From contig JAOUOP010000003.1 of assembly GCA_029880325.1 (NCBI GenBank), positions 146,136-210,135 of the forward strand: DNA of 64,000 bases. Direction: 5' to 3'. Under the pieces are notes generated by a model. That model made no database searches. It saw only the letters and a program-made list of their open reading frames with translations, and was not told the DNA's origin. The position numbers and the translations under genes are program-made. Of this stretch, positions 46,855 to 55,840 are shown piece by piece. Each line of letters starts with the position of its first letter. Position 1 is the stretch's first letter. The DNA is from Myxococcales bacterium. GTDB taxonomy: Bacteria; Myxococcota_A; Polyangia; Polyangiales; JAFGIB01.

Positions 46855-47835
46855 TCAACCCGCTCCATCCAGGGTCAATAACTGCAAGTTCATCAATGCC
46901 ACATGCTCGGTGGTCTCCGAGGCGTCGATGATCGCGCGTACCTCTTCGAAATAGCGCAGATGCAGCTCGCGCAGGCGCCCGAGGGCTGACTCCGAGATGC
47001 CGAAGAGGTTGTAGGAGTAGAGGGCGCCTTCCGGGGGCGGTCCGTCGCAGAGGCGCTCGGTGGATACCGTGGCCCAGTGTCGCTTCAGCGCCAGATTGCG
47101 CGCTGGATCGCTGCGTGTATCGACGGCGAGCACTTCGCGGATGCTGTAGTGGGAGCCACGGTGCTCGATCACGGCGGCCGCTTCCAGGGCGTCGAGGCTG
47201 CGTCGCACTTCCTCCTCGTCGATGCCGAGACGCGATGCGATGAAGCGGTCGTCGTGGTGTTCGGAGCGTCCATAGTCGGCGAGCTCCAGAGCGCGCAGCA
47301 CCGCATGGCTCCAGGGCAGCTCGTAGGCCACGCGGCGCTGGTTTTGCAGCTGCAGGTAGGCGGTGGCCGTCGTTTCGAGCGCTGCGGGATCGGCAAAGAG
47401 GGCGATGAAATCCAGCAGCCGCAGGGTGCTCGCTTCCACGAAGGCCAGCAGATCGGGCAAGCGCGGCTCGCTCATGCCGTTGCGCCAGCGCGAGACGGTG
47501 TTGCGGTTGCGGCCGATGCGGGCGGCGAGCGCGCCGGAGCTGCGACGACCTGCCAGCTGAGCGACGAGGCGCTGAACCGCGGCCTCGCCCGTTGCCGCGC
47601 GCGGGCGTCGCCAGCTGGATGCGTCGGCGGTGAAGGCGCCGAGCGCCGCGCCCACATCGACGCCACTTCGCAGGGCCGCCTTCAGAAAGGTGGAGGCCTC
47701 GGGGTGTCGAAGGCCGGCCTCCCATGGGTAGACGACGTTGCTTTCGAAGCCCAGCTCGCGACTGAAGGCCGTCTGGCTGCGCTCTCCGCGCAGGGCGCGC
47801 ATCAGCTCCCGAGAGAGCCTGTCATGGTCCAACAT
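46855..47835 (-). CDS. DUF4423/TIGR02147-like regulator with two HTH motifs
   Basis: The protein has 326 residues. Residues 8-60 form a Cro/XRE-like helix-turn-helix (SQTAFSRELGFESNVVYPWEAG). A second HTH follows at about 100-135 (LAARIGRNRNTVSRWRNG). The C-terminal 180 residues resemble DUF4423, including a winged-helix-like RLGIDEEEVRRSLDALEAA and the ISESALGRLRELHLRYFEEV signature. Similar regulators are expanded in Bdellovibrio and Fibrobacter. The promoter just before the ATG implies a leaderless or nearly leaderless mRNA. Confidence 0.75.
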   Translation of the reverse strand: MLDHDRLSRELMRALRGERSQTAFSRELGFESNVVYPWEAGLRHPEASTFLKAALRSGVDVGAALGAFTADASSWRRPRAATGEAAVQRLVAQLAGRRSSGALAARIGRNRNTVSRWRNGMSEPRLPDLLAFVEASTLRLLDFIALFADPAALETTATAYLQLQNQRRVAYELPWSHAVLRALELADYGRSEHHDDRFIASRLGIDEEEVRRSLDALEAAAVIEHRGSHYSIREVLAVDTRSDPARNLALKRHWATVSTERLCDGPPPEGALYSYNLFGISESALGRLRELHLRYFEEVRAIIDASETTEHVALMNLQLLTLDGAG

Positions 47836-47842
47836 CTAGCAG

Positions 47843-47851
47843 AATATAGCA
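47843..47851 (-). promoter_or_regulatory. Extended -10 promoter of the DUF4423 regulator gene
   Basis: On the minus strand TGCTATATT forms an extended -10 (TGnTATATT), with no clear -35. Transcription would begin at about 47836, one base before the ATG at 47835. The adjoining GCACATATGC is partly palindromic and could be an autoregulatory site. Confidence 0.45.
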
Positions 47852-47964
47852 TATGTGCTTCAGATGCGGCGATAAATCGCTCGAATTTGCGCTAGCTTTG
47901 TCTCCGGGATGCCGTAGGGTGTGAAGCGAAGGGCTGTCCCGCCCCAAAGCACGGAGGTTTCCGC

Positions 47965-48780
47965 ATGACGACCACTGCACATCCCCATGGCCCGCGACCG
48001 CGCCAGCGTGCGGCCTTCTTTGTCGCCACGGTGCTCGCAGCCATCGCACTCGGCAGTGCCTGCGGCTCCGACGACGGCGGCCAGACCACGGCCGATCCCC
48101 AAAGCGCGGCCACCGCCGGCACCGGCGCCGAGCAAAGTGGGCAGACCGGTTCGGCCGGCGCGGCGGAATGCCAAAGCGACGCCGAGTGCCTCATGCAGGC
48201 CGAGGCATTGGTCGATGCCGGTGGCGGCGTCGTGCGCCTGGCGCGCTGCGCAGAGGTGAGCTGTGAGATCATCGTCGAGCGCGACGAGGGCTGTGTCACG
48301 CGCTCGGGCACCGTGCATGACTGCGCGTTGAGCGACTCCCAGATCCTCGATGCCGACGCCAAGAGCTCGGCGGTGGTCAGCTGTGATGAAGCCCAGGCCT
48401 CGTCGGGCGCGGTGGGGACCTGCGTCGAGACCTCGGTGACCCCGACCGAGTATTACCCACGAGATTCGGCCGAGTGGCAGGGAATGCTCGTCGAGAAGCT
48501 CGACGCCCCTTGTGAAGACTTCTGCGGCATGGCCCTTTCGTGTCGCCAGATGATCTGCCAGCCCTGCACGCGCGACGAAGACTGCCTGCAGGGGGAGGGC
48601 TGCGCCCTCGACCACTGCCTGCTCCTCGATCGCCTGCACTGCCGCAGCTACACCGATTGCGGTGCTGGCGAGTTGTGCATTCTCAGCGGCTACACGGGCG
48701 GCACAGCGCGGGCCAACGAGGACATGTGCGCCTACTGCAACGGCGGAGGCGGTGGACCTGCCACCACGCCCTGCCAGTAG
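47965..48780 (+). CDS. Cysteine-rich lipoprotein
   Basis: This 271-residue exported protein has a twin-arginine-free signal (AFFVATVLAAIALGSAC) ending in a lipobox-like SAC, then an Asp/Gly/Thr linker. About 20 cysteines follow, including repeats of the ECxxDAEC or RDEDCLQGEGC type found in many myxobacterial surface proteins. A short glycine run precedes the C-terminus. No enzymatic motif is visible. It is divergent from the DUF4423 regulator gene, which may control it. Confidence 0.75.
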   Translation: MTTTAHPHGPRPRQRAAFFVATVLAAIALGSACGSDDGGQTTADPQSAATAGTGAEQSGQTGSAGAAECQSDAECLMQAEALVDAGGGVVRLARCAEVSCEIIVERDEGCVTRSGTVHDCALSDSQILDADAKSSAVVSCDEAQASSGAVGTCVETSVTPTEYYPRDSAEWQGMLVEKLDAPCEDFCGMALSCRQMICQPCTRDEDCLQGEGCALDHCLLLDRLHCRSYTDCGAGELCILSGYTGGTARANEDMCAYCNGGGGGPATTPCQ

Positions 48781-48804
48781 GGCGTCTTCAAAGTGGTCGG
48801 TGCT

Positions 48805-50388
48805 CTATCGCGGGCCAGTCTGACTGCGCCTCTCCGGCGATGCGATTTCAGCCTGGACGCTCTTTTTCTGGCGCATCGCCAGCAGCTCATCCCACTCCAC
48901 CACGACCTTACCCCCTGCCGCCTCGTGTCGCCGTCGGAACTCCGTGAGCAGATCGAGGCAGGCGTGGTCGATGAACTCCAGCTCGTCGAAGTGAAAGTGC
49001 AGCTCCACGCCGGCCTTGACGTTGTCGAGGACGTCCTGGAGCTTGGGTAGGCCGAGAAAGGTCGCCGAGCCGTGCATGTGCAAGTCCCAGCGCTCGGGTA
49101 GCGGGGCAGCGTCGCGTTCGGAGGCTGGCAGCGGCTGGGCTACCTTCTCGAGTTCGAAGTGCACGTGGCTCATCTGGTACATCAGCCTGAGGGCACTGAG
49201 CACCAGTCCGAACATGATGCCCTTGAGCAGGTTGACGGCCACGATGCCGACCAGCGTTGCCGCGAAGATCAGGAGCACGGGCCTGCCGAAGCGCGCCAGG
49301 CTGCGCACGGCGGCCGGGTTGATCAACTTGAAGCCGATGTAGACGAGAATTGCTGCCAGGCTGGAAGTCGGCACCAGCGCCAGGAGATCCGGTAGCAGGA
49401 TCACGAAGGCCGCGATCCACAGTGCGTGCATCACGGCGGCCCAGCGCGTGCGGGCGCCGGCCTGCACGTTTGCGGTGGAGCGCGAAATGACGCCCGTCAA
49501 GGGCAGAGCGCCGACCAGACCGCATAGGGCGTTGGCGATGCCGTGGACCGTCAACTCGCGGTCGTAGTTGGTTCGCCCCCGATCGTGCATGCGCGCGACC
49601 GCCGAGGCGCACAAAAGGGTTTCGGCGCTGGCCACGAACGCCAGTGCCACCGCTGCGAAGGCGACGTCGCCTTCGAGCAGGGCGCTGAAGCTCGCCGTCG
49701 TGGGCAGGCGCAGCAGCGACGCCAGGTTTGCGGGCACGGCCACGTAGCGGATGGGCAGCGACAGCAGGGCAGCGAGCGCGGCCGCGAGCATGGCGGCCAC
49801 AAGTGGCCCAGGCACGATCTTCAGCTTCGCCGGCTTGAAGCGATCCCAGCTGAAGACCGCCACCAGGGTGAGGACGCCGATCATGGCCGCCTCGTCGTGA
49901 AGTCGGTCGTTGTGTTGGGTGATCGTGCGCCACAGGACCGCAGGAATCGTGGCGATGTTGTCCATGCCGCTGCCCGGAATGTCGCTGTCGAGCATCACGT
50001 GGAACTGGCTGACGATGATCAGAATGCCGATGCCAGCGAGCATGCCGCGGATCACCGCCGGGGAGACCGCCTGGAAGTGGCGGCCGAAGCCGAGAAGTCC
50101 GGAAGCCAGCTGCGCTGCGCCGGCGGCGATCACGATCACGCCGAAGGTCTCGACTCCGTGCTGTTGGTGCATCTGCAGCACCAGCACCGTCAACCCCGCG
50201 GACGGGCCACTGATCTGCAGAGGAGCACCGCCCAGTGCTCCGACGACCAGGCCGCCGATGATGGCGGTGATCAGACCCAGTGCCGGCGGCAGTCCGCTGG
50301 CGATGGCGATGCCCATCGACAGCGGCAGCGCGATCAGAAAGACGACGCCGGACGCCGGTAGGTCCTCGAGCAAGTCGCTTGAGCGCAT
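48805..50388 (-). CDS. SulP family anion transporter with STAS domain
   Basis: The protein has 527 residues. Some ten to twelve membrane segments cover residues 10-410, with the SulP signature region near the start (SMGIAIASGLPPALGLITAIIGGLVVGALGG and QISGPSAGLTVLV). The cytoplasmic STAS domain (about 440-515) includes FHFDELEFIDHACLDLL. Members move sulfate, bicarbonate or other anions; the specificity is unknown. Seven bases separate it from the upstream SDR stop, so the two are probably co-transcribed. Confidence 0.87.
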   Translation of the reverse strand: MRSSDLLEDLPASGVVFLIALPLSMGIAIASGLPPALGLITAIIGGLVVGALGGAPLQISGPSAGLTVLVLQMHQQHGVETFGVIVIAAGAAQLASGLLGFGRHFQAVSPAVIRGMLAGIGILIIVSQFHVMLDSDIPGSGMDNIATIPAVLWRTITQHNDRLHDEAAMIGVLTLVAVFSWDRFKPAKLKIVPGPLVAAMLAAALAALLSLPIRYVAVPANLASLLRLPTTASFSALLEGDVAFAAVALAFVASAETLLCASAVARMHDRGRTNYDRELTVHGIANALCGLVGALPLTGVISRSTANVQAGARTRWAAVMHALWIAAFVILLPDLLALVPTSSLAAILVYIGFKLINPAAVRSLARFGRPVLLIFAATLVGIVAVNLLKGIMFGLVLSALRLMYQMSHVHFELEKVAQPLPASERDAAPLPERWDLHMHGSATFLGLPKLQDVLDNVKAGVELHFHFDELEFIDHACLDLLTEFRRRHEAAGGKVVVEWDELLAMRQKKSVQAEIASPERRSQTGPR

Positions 50389-50395
50389 GGGATCT

Positions 50396-51175
50396 TTAGG
50401 CCAGAAAACGCCGCCGGAGCTTGCGCATACCGCCGAGCCAGCGGTCGTAGTCGGCGACCTTGCGCTCCATGTAGGTTCGCACCTGGGGGTGGGGCAGGAT
50501 CAGGAAGCGCTCGTCGCTGAGGCCCTCGACCACCGCATCGGCCACTTCCGCCGGTTGTAGCAGGCCATCGCCCGCCTGGGGCGAGTCTTCGAGGCCAGCC
50601 AGCATTGGCGTCGCGACGCCCTGGGGGCAGAGCACAGAGACCTTGATGCCCTGATCACCGTGGGTGATGGCCAGCGATTCTGCAAAGCCGATGGCGGCGT
50701 GCTTGGTGGTCGAATAGGCGGCGTCGCCGATTTGGTTGAGCAGGCCCGCGGCCGAGGCGGTCTGCAGCAGGTAGCCCTGGCCGCGCGCGATCATGGACGG
50801 CAAGACCGCGCGCGCTCCGTAGATGTGGGCCATCACATTGACGTTCCAGATGCGTTGCCAGCCCTCATTCGAAAGCGAGGTCGCCATGCCCTCGGGACCG
50901 TCGCCCAGGAAAATGCCGGCGTTGCTGCATAGGAGATCGACCGGGCCGAAACGCGCTTCGGTTTTGGCGACGACATCTCGCAGCGCTTGCTCGTCGGTGA
51001 CATCGCAGTCGAGGCCCAGGCCGCCGATGCGCTCGGCCACGCCGCGTGCGCCTGGGCCATCCAGGTCGGCGACGACCACGCCGCGCGCGCCCTCGCGGGC
51101 GAAGCGTTCGCACATCGCAGCGCCGATGCCACTTGCGCCACCGGTGACGACGATGGTCTTGTTTCGTAGCTCCAT
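50396..51175 (-). CDS. Short-chain dehydrogenase/reductase
   Basis: This 259-residue classical SDR has the cofactor motif TGGASGIG, an acidic residue after beta2 (VVADLDG) suggesting NAD preference, the CSNAGI motif, and the catalytic Ser and Tyr-x-x-x-Lys (TASAAGLL, YSTTKHA). The substrate is unknown. ATG 51175 is the family start. The gene lies immediately upstream of the SulP transporter. Confidence 0.9.
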   Translation of the reverse strand: MELRNKTIVVTGGASGIGAAMCERFAREGARGVVVADLDGPGARGVAERIGGLGLDCDVTDEQALRDVVAKTEARFGPVDLLCSNAGIFLGDGPEGMATSLSNEGWQRIWNVNVMAHIYGARAVLPSMIARGQGYLLQTASAAGLLNQIGDAAYSTTKHAAIGFAESLAITHGDQGIKVSVLCPQGVATPMLAGLEDSPQAGDGLLQPAEVADAVVEGLSDERFLILPHPQVRTYMERKVADYDRWLGGMRKLRRRFLA

Positions 51176-51223
51176 GTGCGGCGAAGGTAGAGCAATTGCG
51201 ATGACATTGCAGCAGGGCGCGGC

Positions 51224-52078
51224 ATGAGGCGGAAACTCGCGCGGGGCGTTTCGAGCCCTTCTTCGCGGTCTTGCCGGGGTCGCCTGGGGGCCTTTGCTCT
51301 GTGCGGCAGCCTGCTGCTGAGCGCCGCTGCCGCTGGCGCCCAAACGCCTCCCCACGAGCTGCGCTTCGACCCGTGGCTCGCCGCCGCCGTGGACGTGCCG
51401 TTGGCCGGCGGCTATCTGGCGCTGTACTTGCTGGCCGACTCGCCCGAGCGATGCGCCATCTGTACCCCATCGGTACTCGATCTGTGGCTCTCGGAGGGGC
51501 TGTCGCTGCCGCGCGGTCGCGAAGCGGTGGCCGTGGTCAGCGACTTCGGCCTCTACGCGGTGTGGGCCGGCGGTCTGGGCCTGGCCTTCGCCGCGGGGCT
51601 GGCGGGACCGGGCGGCGCCGGGCGCAGTCTGCGGCGCGGGGCCGAAGATCTCTTCGCGGTAGCCGAGGCGGTGCTGGCGACCCAGGCCCTGACCCACTCC
51701 GTCAAGCTCCTGAGCGCCCGCAAACGGCCCGAGACCTATCTCCGTTTGCACCGCGCCTACGACAGCAACCAGAGCTTTTTCTCCGGCCACTCCTCCAATA
51801 GCGCCGCCATCGCCGCATCGGCGGCCACCGTCTCGCACCTGCGCGGCTACCCCTTTCGCACCGTGGTGTTGGCCGTCGGCACGGTCTTTTCCCTGACCGT
51901 GGGGCTCCTGCGGGTGGTCGCCCTCAAGCACTGGGCCAGCGATGTGTTGGTCGGCTGGCTGGTGGGCGCCGCCCTGGGTGTGGCGCTGCCGCTGCTGTTG
52001 CACCCGCGCCTGGAGCGACGAGAGGCTTCCGATGCGGCGACGGGGGGCGCCAGCGAGCGCCCGCTCCTGCGTTTTTGA
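51224..52078 (+). CDS. PAP2-family membrane phosphatase
   Basis: This 284-residue protein has a signal or first membrane segment, then four to five further hydrophobic segments. It shows the three acid-phosphatase motifs: KLLSARKRPE, FFSGHSSNSA and RVVALKHWASDVLVGW. They fit a lipid phosphate phosphatase facing the periplasm, acting on phosphatidate or undecaprenyl-pyrophosphate. The gene is divergent from the SDR across a 48-base gap. Confidence 0.87.
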   Translation: MRRKLARGVSSPSSRSCRGRLGAFALCGSLLLSAAAAGAQTPPHELRFDPWLAAAVDVPLAGGYLALYLLADSPERCAICTPSVLDLWLSEGLSLPRGREAVAVVSDFGLYAVWAGGLGLAFAAGLAGPGGAGRSLRRGAEDLFAVAEAVLATQALTHSVKLLSARKRPETYLRLHRAYDSNQSFFSGHSSNSAAIAASAATVSHLRGYPFRTVVLAVGTVFSLTVGLLRVVALKHWASDVLVGWLVGAALGVALPLLLHPRLERREASDAATGGASERPLLRF

Positions 52079-52182
52079 GCAGGGTCCGCCGGGGTGACTT
52101 CGGCCCCGGGCCATGCCACATTCCCTTTGCCGCGCGGGCATTGAGTGGGCCCGAGCGGGCTGAGCTTTCGGGATTAGGAATC

Positions 52183-53004
52183 ATGCAGACTCTTCGCTCC
52201 TTGGGCTTCTTCTTCCTCGTCTTGGCGGCATTCGGCGTCGCCCTTGCCGCCTGCGGCGACGACTCGGGCGACCCCGTCAGCGGTGATGGAGGTAGCGATG
52301 GGTCGACCTCGGACCCCGCCAAGAACGACCCCGACTCCGGTGCCGCTTCGGACAGGGACCCCTCGCAACTGATCGCGGTGGGCGATGGTGAGGACGGCTC
52401 CTTCTGCACGCGGCAGAGCGACTGCGGCGAGGGGCTGAGCTGCGTGGAGGCGGGCGTCGACAGCGGCGGTCGTCCCGTGGGCATCTGCGGGCGCGAGTGC
52501 CAGGGCGACAGCGATTGTGGTGCCGAGGTCTGCGTCGGCCTCACCTCCAACGCGACGGTGGGAGTCTGCTTCAATTTCGTGCGCGAGGAGTTTGGCGAGT
52601 GTGGCATCGGCGCCACCGCCCTGTGCAGCGATCGCAGCTGCACCGACGACTTTCTGGGCTATTGCGTGAACCTCTGCGAAGTGCCCTTCGACAGCGACGC
52701 CGGTACCGCCGACGAGATTCCGGCCAGCGTGACCACGGCGGAGTGTTCCGCCGGTCAGGAGTGTCTGGGCAACCTGATCACCTTCAACACCCTCGGCATT
52801 TGCGCCACGCCCGTGGCACGTGGCGAGTCCTGCGACCTGAGCAAGGGAACCGACTGCGCGCCCGGCGACATCTGTGTTCCCGTTGATCTCGACGATCCGA
52901 GTGGTGACTGGCGCTGCTTCGAGGACTGCACCGACGACAACACCTGCGACGCCGGCAGCTGCCAGGACGTCAACGGCGTGATCGGTTTTTGTGTGACCAA
53001 CTAG
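52183..53004 (+). CDS. Cysteine-rich lipoprotein
   Basis: The protein has 273 residues. Its signal peptide (SLGFFFLVLAAFGVALAAC) ends in a good lipobox, LAAC. A Gly/Ser/Asp linker leads to repeated C-x5-DCGxGLxC-type cysteine modules (for example CTRQSDCGEGLSC, CQGDSDCGAEVC), about 22 cysteines in all. No catalytic motif is visible. The TAG stop lies inside the left end of the 168-bp inverted-repeat element at 53001, which may supply the transcript's 3' structure. Confidence 0.78.
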   Translation: MQTLRSLGFFFLVLAAFGVALAACGDDSGDPVSGDGGSDGSTSDPAKNDPDSGAASDRDPSQLIAVGDGEDGSFCTRQSDCGEGLSCVEAGVDSGGRPVGICGRECQGDSDCGAEVCVGLTSNATVGVCFNFVREEFGECGIGATALCSDRSCTDDFLGYCVNLCEVPFDSDAGTADEIPASVTTAECSAGQECLGNLITFNTLGICATPVARGESCDLSKGTDCAPGDICVPVDLDDPSGDWRCFEDCTDDNTCDAGSCQDVNGVIGFCVTN

Positions 53005-53168
53005 ATGTGCTCGGCGGGAGTCATGATCCGCTCTCGGGACCCCTACGGCGCCAGCTGCGGCGTCCGCTCCCCTTGAAATACACGGAGTATTCCGGCGGAG
53101 GCCGTCCTTGCATCTGGCATCGTATCGACCCCGATCATCGGCTCAGCGCTCCCGCCGAGCACATCTAG
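53001..53168. repeat. 168-bp element with perfect 20-bp terminal inverted repeats
   Basis: CTAGATGTGCTCGGCGGGAG (53001-53020) is the exact reverse complement of 53149-53168. The interior has a short AATAC/GTATT hairpin but no coding frame. The ends are not related to the 180-bp repeats. The rest of the 277-base gap before ctaA shows nothing else. It could be a miniature transposable element or a long 3' hairpin. Confidence 0.75.
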
Positions 53169-53281
53169 GACTAGGCCTGAGCGTCGATAGGTCGGCCCCG
53201 AACGGCCTCGGAAGCAAAGAACGCGCGCGACGCGCCGGCCCACGACGAGCATCGGGCCGTGGCGAGCATTGACGGAGTACC

Positions 53282-54310
53282 ATGGACCGATCGGTTCAGC
53301 GCTGGCTTTGGCTGATGTGGGCCCTGGTGCTTGCGATGGTTGCGGTCGGCGGCATCACACGCCTGACTGGCTCGGGGCTGTCGATGGTCGAATGGCACCC
53401 GCTGATGGGGGCGCTGCCTCCGGTGGGCGAAGAGGCATGGACCGAGGTTTTTGAAAAATACAAACGCTCGCCCCAGTACCAGCAGGTCAACCACTGGATG
53501 ACGCTGGCCGACTTCAAGCGAATCTTTTTCTGGGAGTACTCTCACCGCCTGCTCGGCCGCCTGGTGGGCGTGGCTTTCATGCTGCCGTGGTTCTACTTCC
53601 TCGCGCGCCGTCGGCTCCAGGGCAGCCTGCGCTGGCGCACGGCGCTTGCGCTGCTACTGGGCGGCCTGCAGGGATTGCTCGGCTGGTACATGGTCCGAAG
53701 CGGGTTGGTCGATGTGCCCCACGTCAGTCATTTTCGCCTGGCGGCGCACTTGCTGCTCGCCTTCGGCGTGGGGCAGTGGCTGCTGTGGCTGGCGCTCGAT
53801 GCCGCCACCCCGTCACATGCCGAGGCCGCCCGCGCAGGCAGCCGTCTTTCGACACGTCTTTCAATCATGGGCCTTGTCGCGCTGTTGCTCTTGCAGACGC
53901 TCTACGGCGCCTTCATGGCCGGCACCCGTGCGGGCTATTCCTACGGAACCTTCCCCGACATGAACGGGCACTTCGCGCCGGGGCCCTTCTTTCGCTCGCC
54001 GGACCTGATAACCGACCTGCTCCAAAACCCCGCCTCGATCCACTACCTGCACCGCGCACTGGGGTGGCTTGTGCTCTTCTACGGGCTTTCGCTGTGGGGC
54101 TGGATCTTGCGCAGCGAAGCGCGGACGGCGGTGCGGCGGGCGGCGGCGGCAATGGCGGCGCTATGCTTTGTGCAGCTCAACCTCGGCGCCATCACTGTGG
54201 TCAGTCGGGTGGCGATCCCTTGGGCGGTTGTGCACCAGGTCACGGCCTATCTCTTGTTGTCGGCTACGGTCGCGCTGCTGCATCGAAGTTTGGCGCGCGT
54301 GCCGTCTTGA
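53282..54310 (+). CDS. ctaA: Heme A synthase
   Basis: This 342-residue CtaA/COX15 protein hydroxylates heme O to heme A for cytochrome oxidase in the inner membrane. It has eight hydrophobic segments and conserved histidines in EYSHRLLGR, SHFRLAAHLL, HYLHRALGW and VVHQVTAYLL (heme and cofactor ligands), with the N-terminal GGITRLTGSGLSM motif. No oxidase structural genes or ctaB lie nearby. ATG 53282 is the family start. Confidence 0.93.
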   Translation: MDRSVQRWLWLMWALVLAMVAVGGITRLTGSGLSMVEWHPLMGALPPVGEEAWTEVFEKYKRSPQYQQVNHWMTLADFKRIFFWEYSHRLLGRLVGVAFMLPWFYFLARRRLQGSLRWRTALALLLGGLQGLLGWYMVRSGLVDVPHVSHFRLAAHLLLAFGVGQWLLWLALDAATPSHAEAARAGSRLSTRLSIMGLVALLLLQTLYGAFMAGTRAGYSYGTFPDMNGHFAPGPFFRSPDLITDLLQNPASIHYLHRALGWLVLFYGLSLWGWILRSEARTAVRRAAAAMAALCFVQLNLGAITVVSRVAIPWAVVHQVTAYLLLSATVALLHRSLARVPS

Positions 54311-54341
54311 CTCGATGTCAAATGGCGCCCGAAACGGATCG

Positions 54342-54377
54342 GGCCGCTCCCGCGACGTTTCAGGCCGCTCCCGCGAC
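54342..54377. repeat. Short tandem direct repeat
   Basis: GGCCGCTCCCGCGAC occurs at 54342-54356 and again at 54363-54377, a 21-base period, just after the ctaA stop. The second copy overlaps the end of the small minus-strand frame. Confidence 0.6.
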
Positions 54378-54506
54378 CACATCGAATAGGAAGCGATCGC
54401 CAATGAGCCAGACGCCCCGGGTCTCGCCGGAGCCGAAGGTTAGCTCCAGGGTCAAACCGTTGCGCAGCATGACGTAGCATGCGTGCTTGGATGTGCGGAT
54501 CAGCAT
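54360..54506 (-). CDS. Possible small protein or gene remnant
   Basis: A 48-codon minus-strand frame from ATG 54506 encodes LIRTSKHACYVMLRNGLTLE and then GETRGVWLIGDRFLFDVV. About 80 percent of third positions are G or C, as in real genes here, and the pattern is beta-strand-like. There is no family match and no clear ribosome binding site. It could be a small unknown gene or the tail of a lost one. The rest of the 525-base gap up to 54835 shows no other gene, only a weak TTGACT (54798) promoter candidate. Confidence 0.4.
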   Translation of the reverse strand: MLIRTSKHACYVMLRNGLTLELTFGSGETRGVWLIGDRFLFDVVAGAA

Positions 54507-54835
54507 CTGATGTCGTACCTCGCAGTGCCCCGTCATTGGGGTCACCGGTTGAGGTAGAAGTGCACAAGCCGTGCCGATTCCAAGGCGTGCCCGAAGCCTG
54601 GGAATTCCCCACGGCTGGTCCGCAGCACACGGGGGATTCCTTGCGACTTTGAAATTTCAGCGTTGCGAATCGTACCAATGCAGTGGCACCAATCGCCACC
54701 GTACCCACGCATGGGCGAGCAAATCCCGGCGCAATAGCACCTTGGAGCGGGTGTCGGGCCGCTGCCTACAGAGGCGCACGGAACCGCAATTGAATAGTTG
54801 ACTCGCCCACAAATGAGCTGTCATTACGGTAGGCG

Positions 54836-55840
54836 ATGGGCTTGATGTGCAGTTTTGGTTCGCCCGTGAAGCTTCGCCGCTGGATGTTCTCGGCGGCGCT
54901 TCTGGTAGCTCTCACAAGCCCAGTACACACTCCGCGAGTCGCCCACGCTGACGATAACAATGCGTTAACCGGCATGTTGCGCGACTCGAGTTCCTTCCGG
55001 GTTCGCGCCCGCGCCGCGATGGCCCTCGGTCGCAGTGGACAGCCTTCGGCGGCGGCCGCGTTGGAGCGGGCGCTGCTCGATTCCCACGCCGCGGTGCGCG
55101 CCGCGGCGGCTACCGCGCTCGGCCGCGTGGGTAGTCGCCGTTCGGTCTCTGCCCTGCGCGTCGCCAGCTCTGACAAGAGTCCCGCGGTTGCCGAGCAGGC
55201 CAAGCTTTCGCTGCGGCGCATCGCCGCGCGCGAGTCGATCTCCCGCGGCGCACCGTCGGCGACCGCGAGCTTGTCTGCAGCGCCCTCCTCGGAGCGCAGC
55301 GACCTGCGCAAGGTGCGCTACGCCGTCGTGCTCGGCGAGATGCGCAACCAGAGCGGCTTCCAGGGCTCCGACCTCGAACGCTTTTTGGCCGGCCGCATTG
55401 CCTACGAGTTAGATCGTCTCGAGCACGTGGTCGTGCTTTCGCTGGGCGACATGAGTGGCGACATCGCCGCCGAGCTGAAGCGGCGAAGGGTTCCCATCTT
55501 TCGCATCGAGGGCAGCGTCAAAACCGTCGAGCGTGGTCGCGAGGGTACGCAGATGTCGGTTCGCACCACGGTTTCGATGTTGCTGATGGACGAACCCAGC
55601 CGCACCCTGCGCAGTATGCTCAGCGGCGCGGCCACGGGCCTGGAGCGCCCCACCGGCGCGGCGGCTTCCCAGGAGCGGCTGCTTGCGCGCAAGGCCATGA
55701 CCAGCGCTGTGCGCAGTGCCCTGTCGAAAGCCTCCGAGGCGATCGAGGCGGCCGCCGTCAAGCGCGACCTTGGCATGAGCGACATTCGTGCCGAGGCCTC
55801 GCTCGACAAGAAGCTCACGTCAGGCCGAGCTCGTCCTTGA
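54836..55840 (+). CDS. Exported HEAT-repeat protein
   Basis: The protein has 334 residues. A signal peptide (MFSAALLVALTSPVHTPRVAHA) is followed by two to three HEAT/PBS-lyase-like repeats (about 45-130, ALGRSGQPSAAAALERALLDSH then VRAAAATALGRVG). A second domain (about 155-300) shows RYAVVLGEMRNQSGFQGSDL and LEHVVVLSLGDMS, unassigned, with a CsgG-like feel. A basic C-terminus closes it. No partner is evident. The 3' end overlaps the converging acyl-CoA-synthetase gene by 26 bases. The ATG lacks a strong ribosome binding site. Confidence 0.72.
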   Translation: MGLMCSFGSPVKLRRWMFSAALLVALTSPVHTPRVAHADDNNALTGMLRDSSSFRVRARAAMALGRSGQPSAAAALERALLDSHAAVRAAAATALGRVGSRRSVSALRVASSDKSPAVAEQAKLSLRRIAARESISRGAPSATASLSAAPSSERSDLRKVRYAVVLGEMRNQSGFQGSDLERFLAGRIAYELDRLEHVVVLSLGDMSGDIAAELKRRRVPIFRIEGSVKTVERGREGTQMSVRTTVSMLLMDEPSRTLRSMLSGAATGLERPTGAAASQERLLARKAMTSAVRSALSKASEAIEAAAVKRDLGMSDIRAEASLDKKLTSGRARP

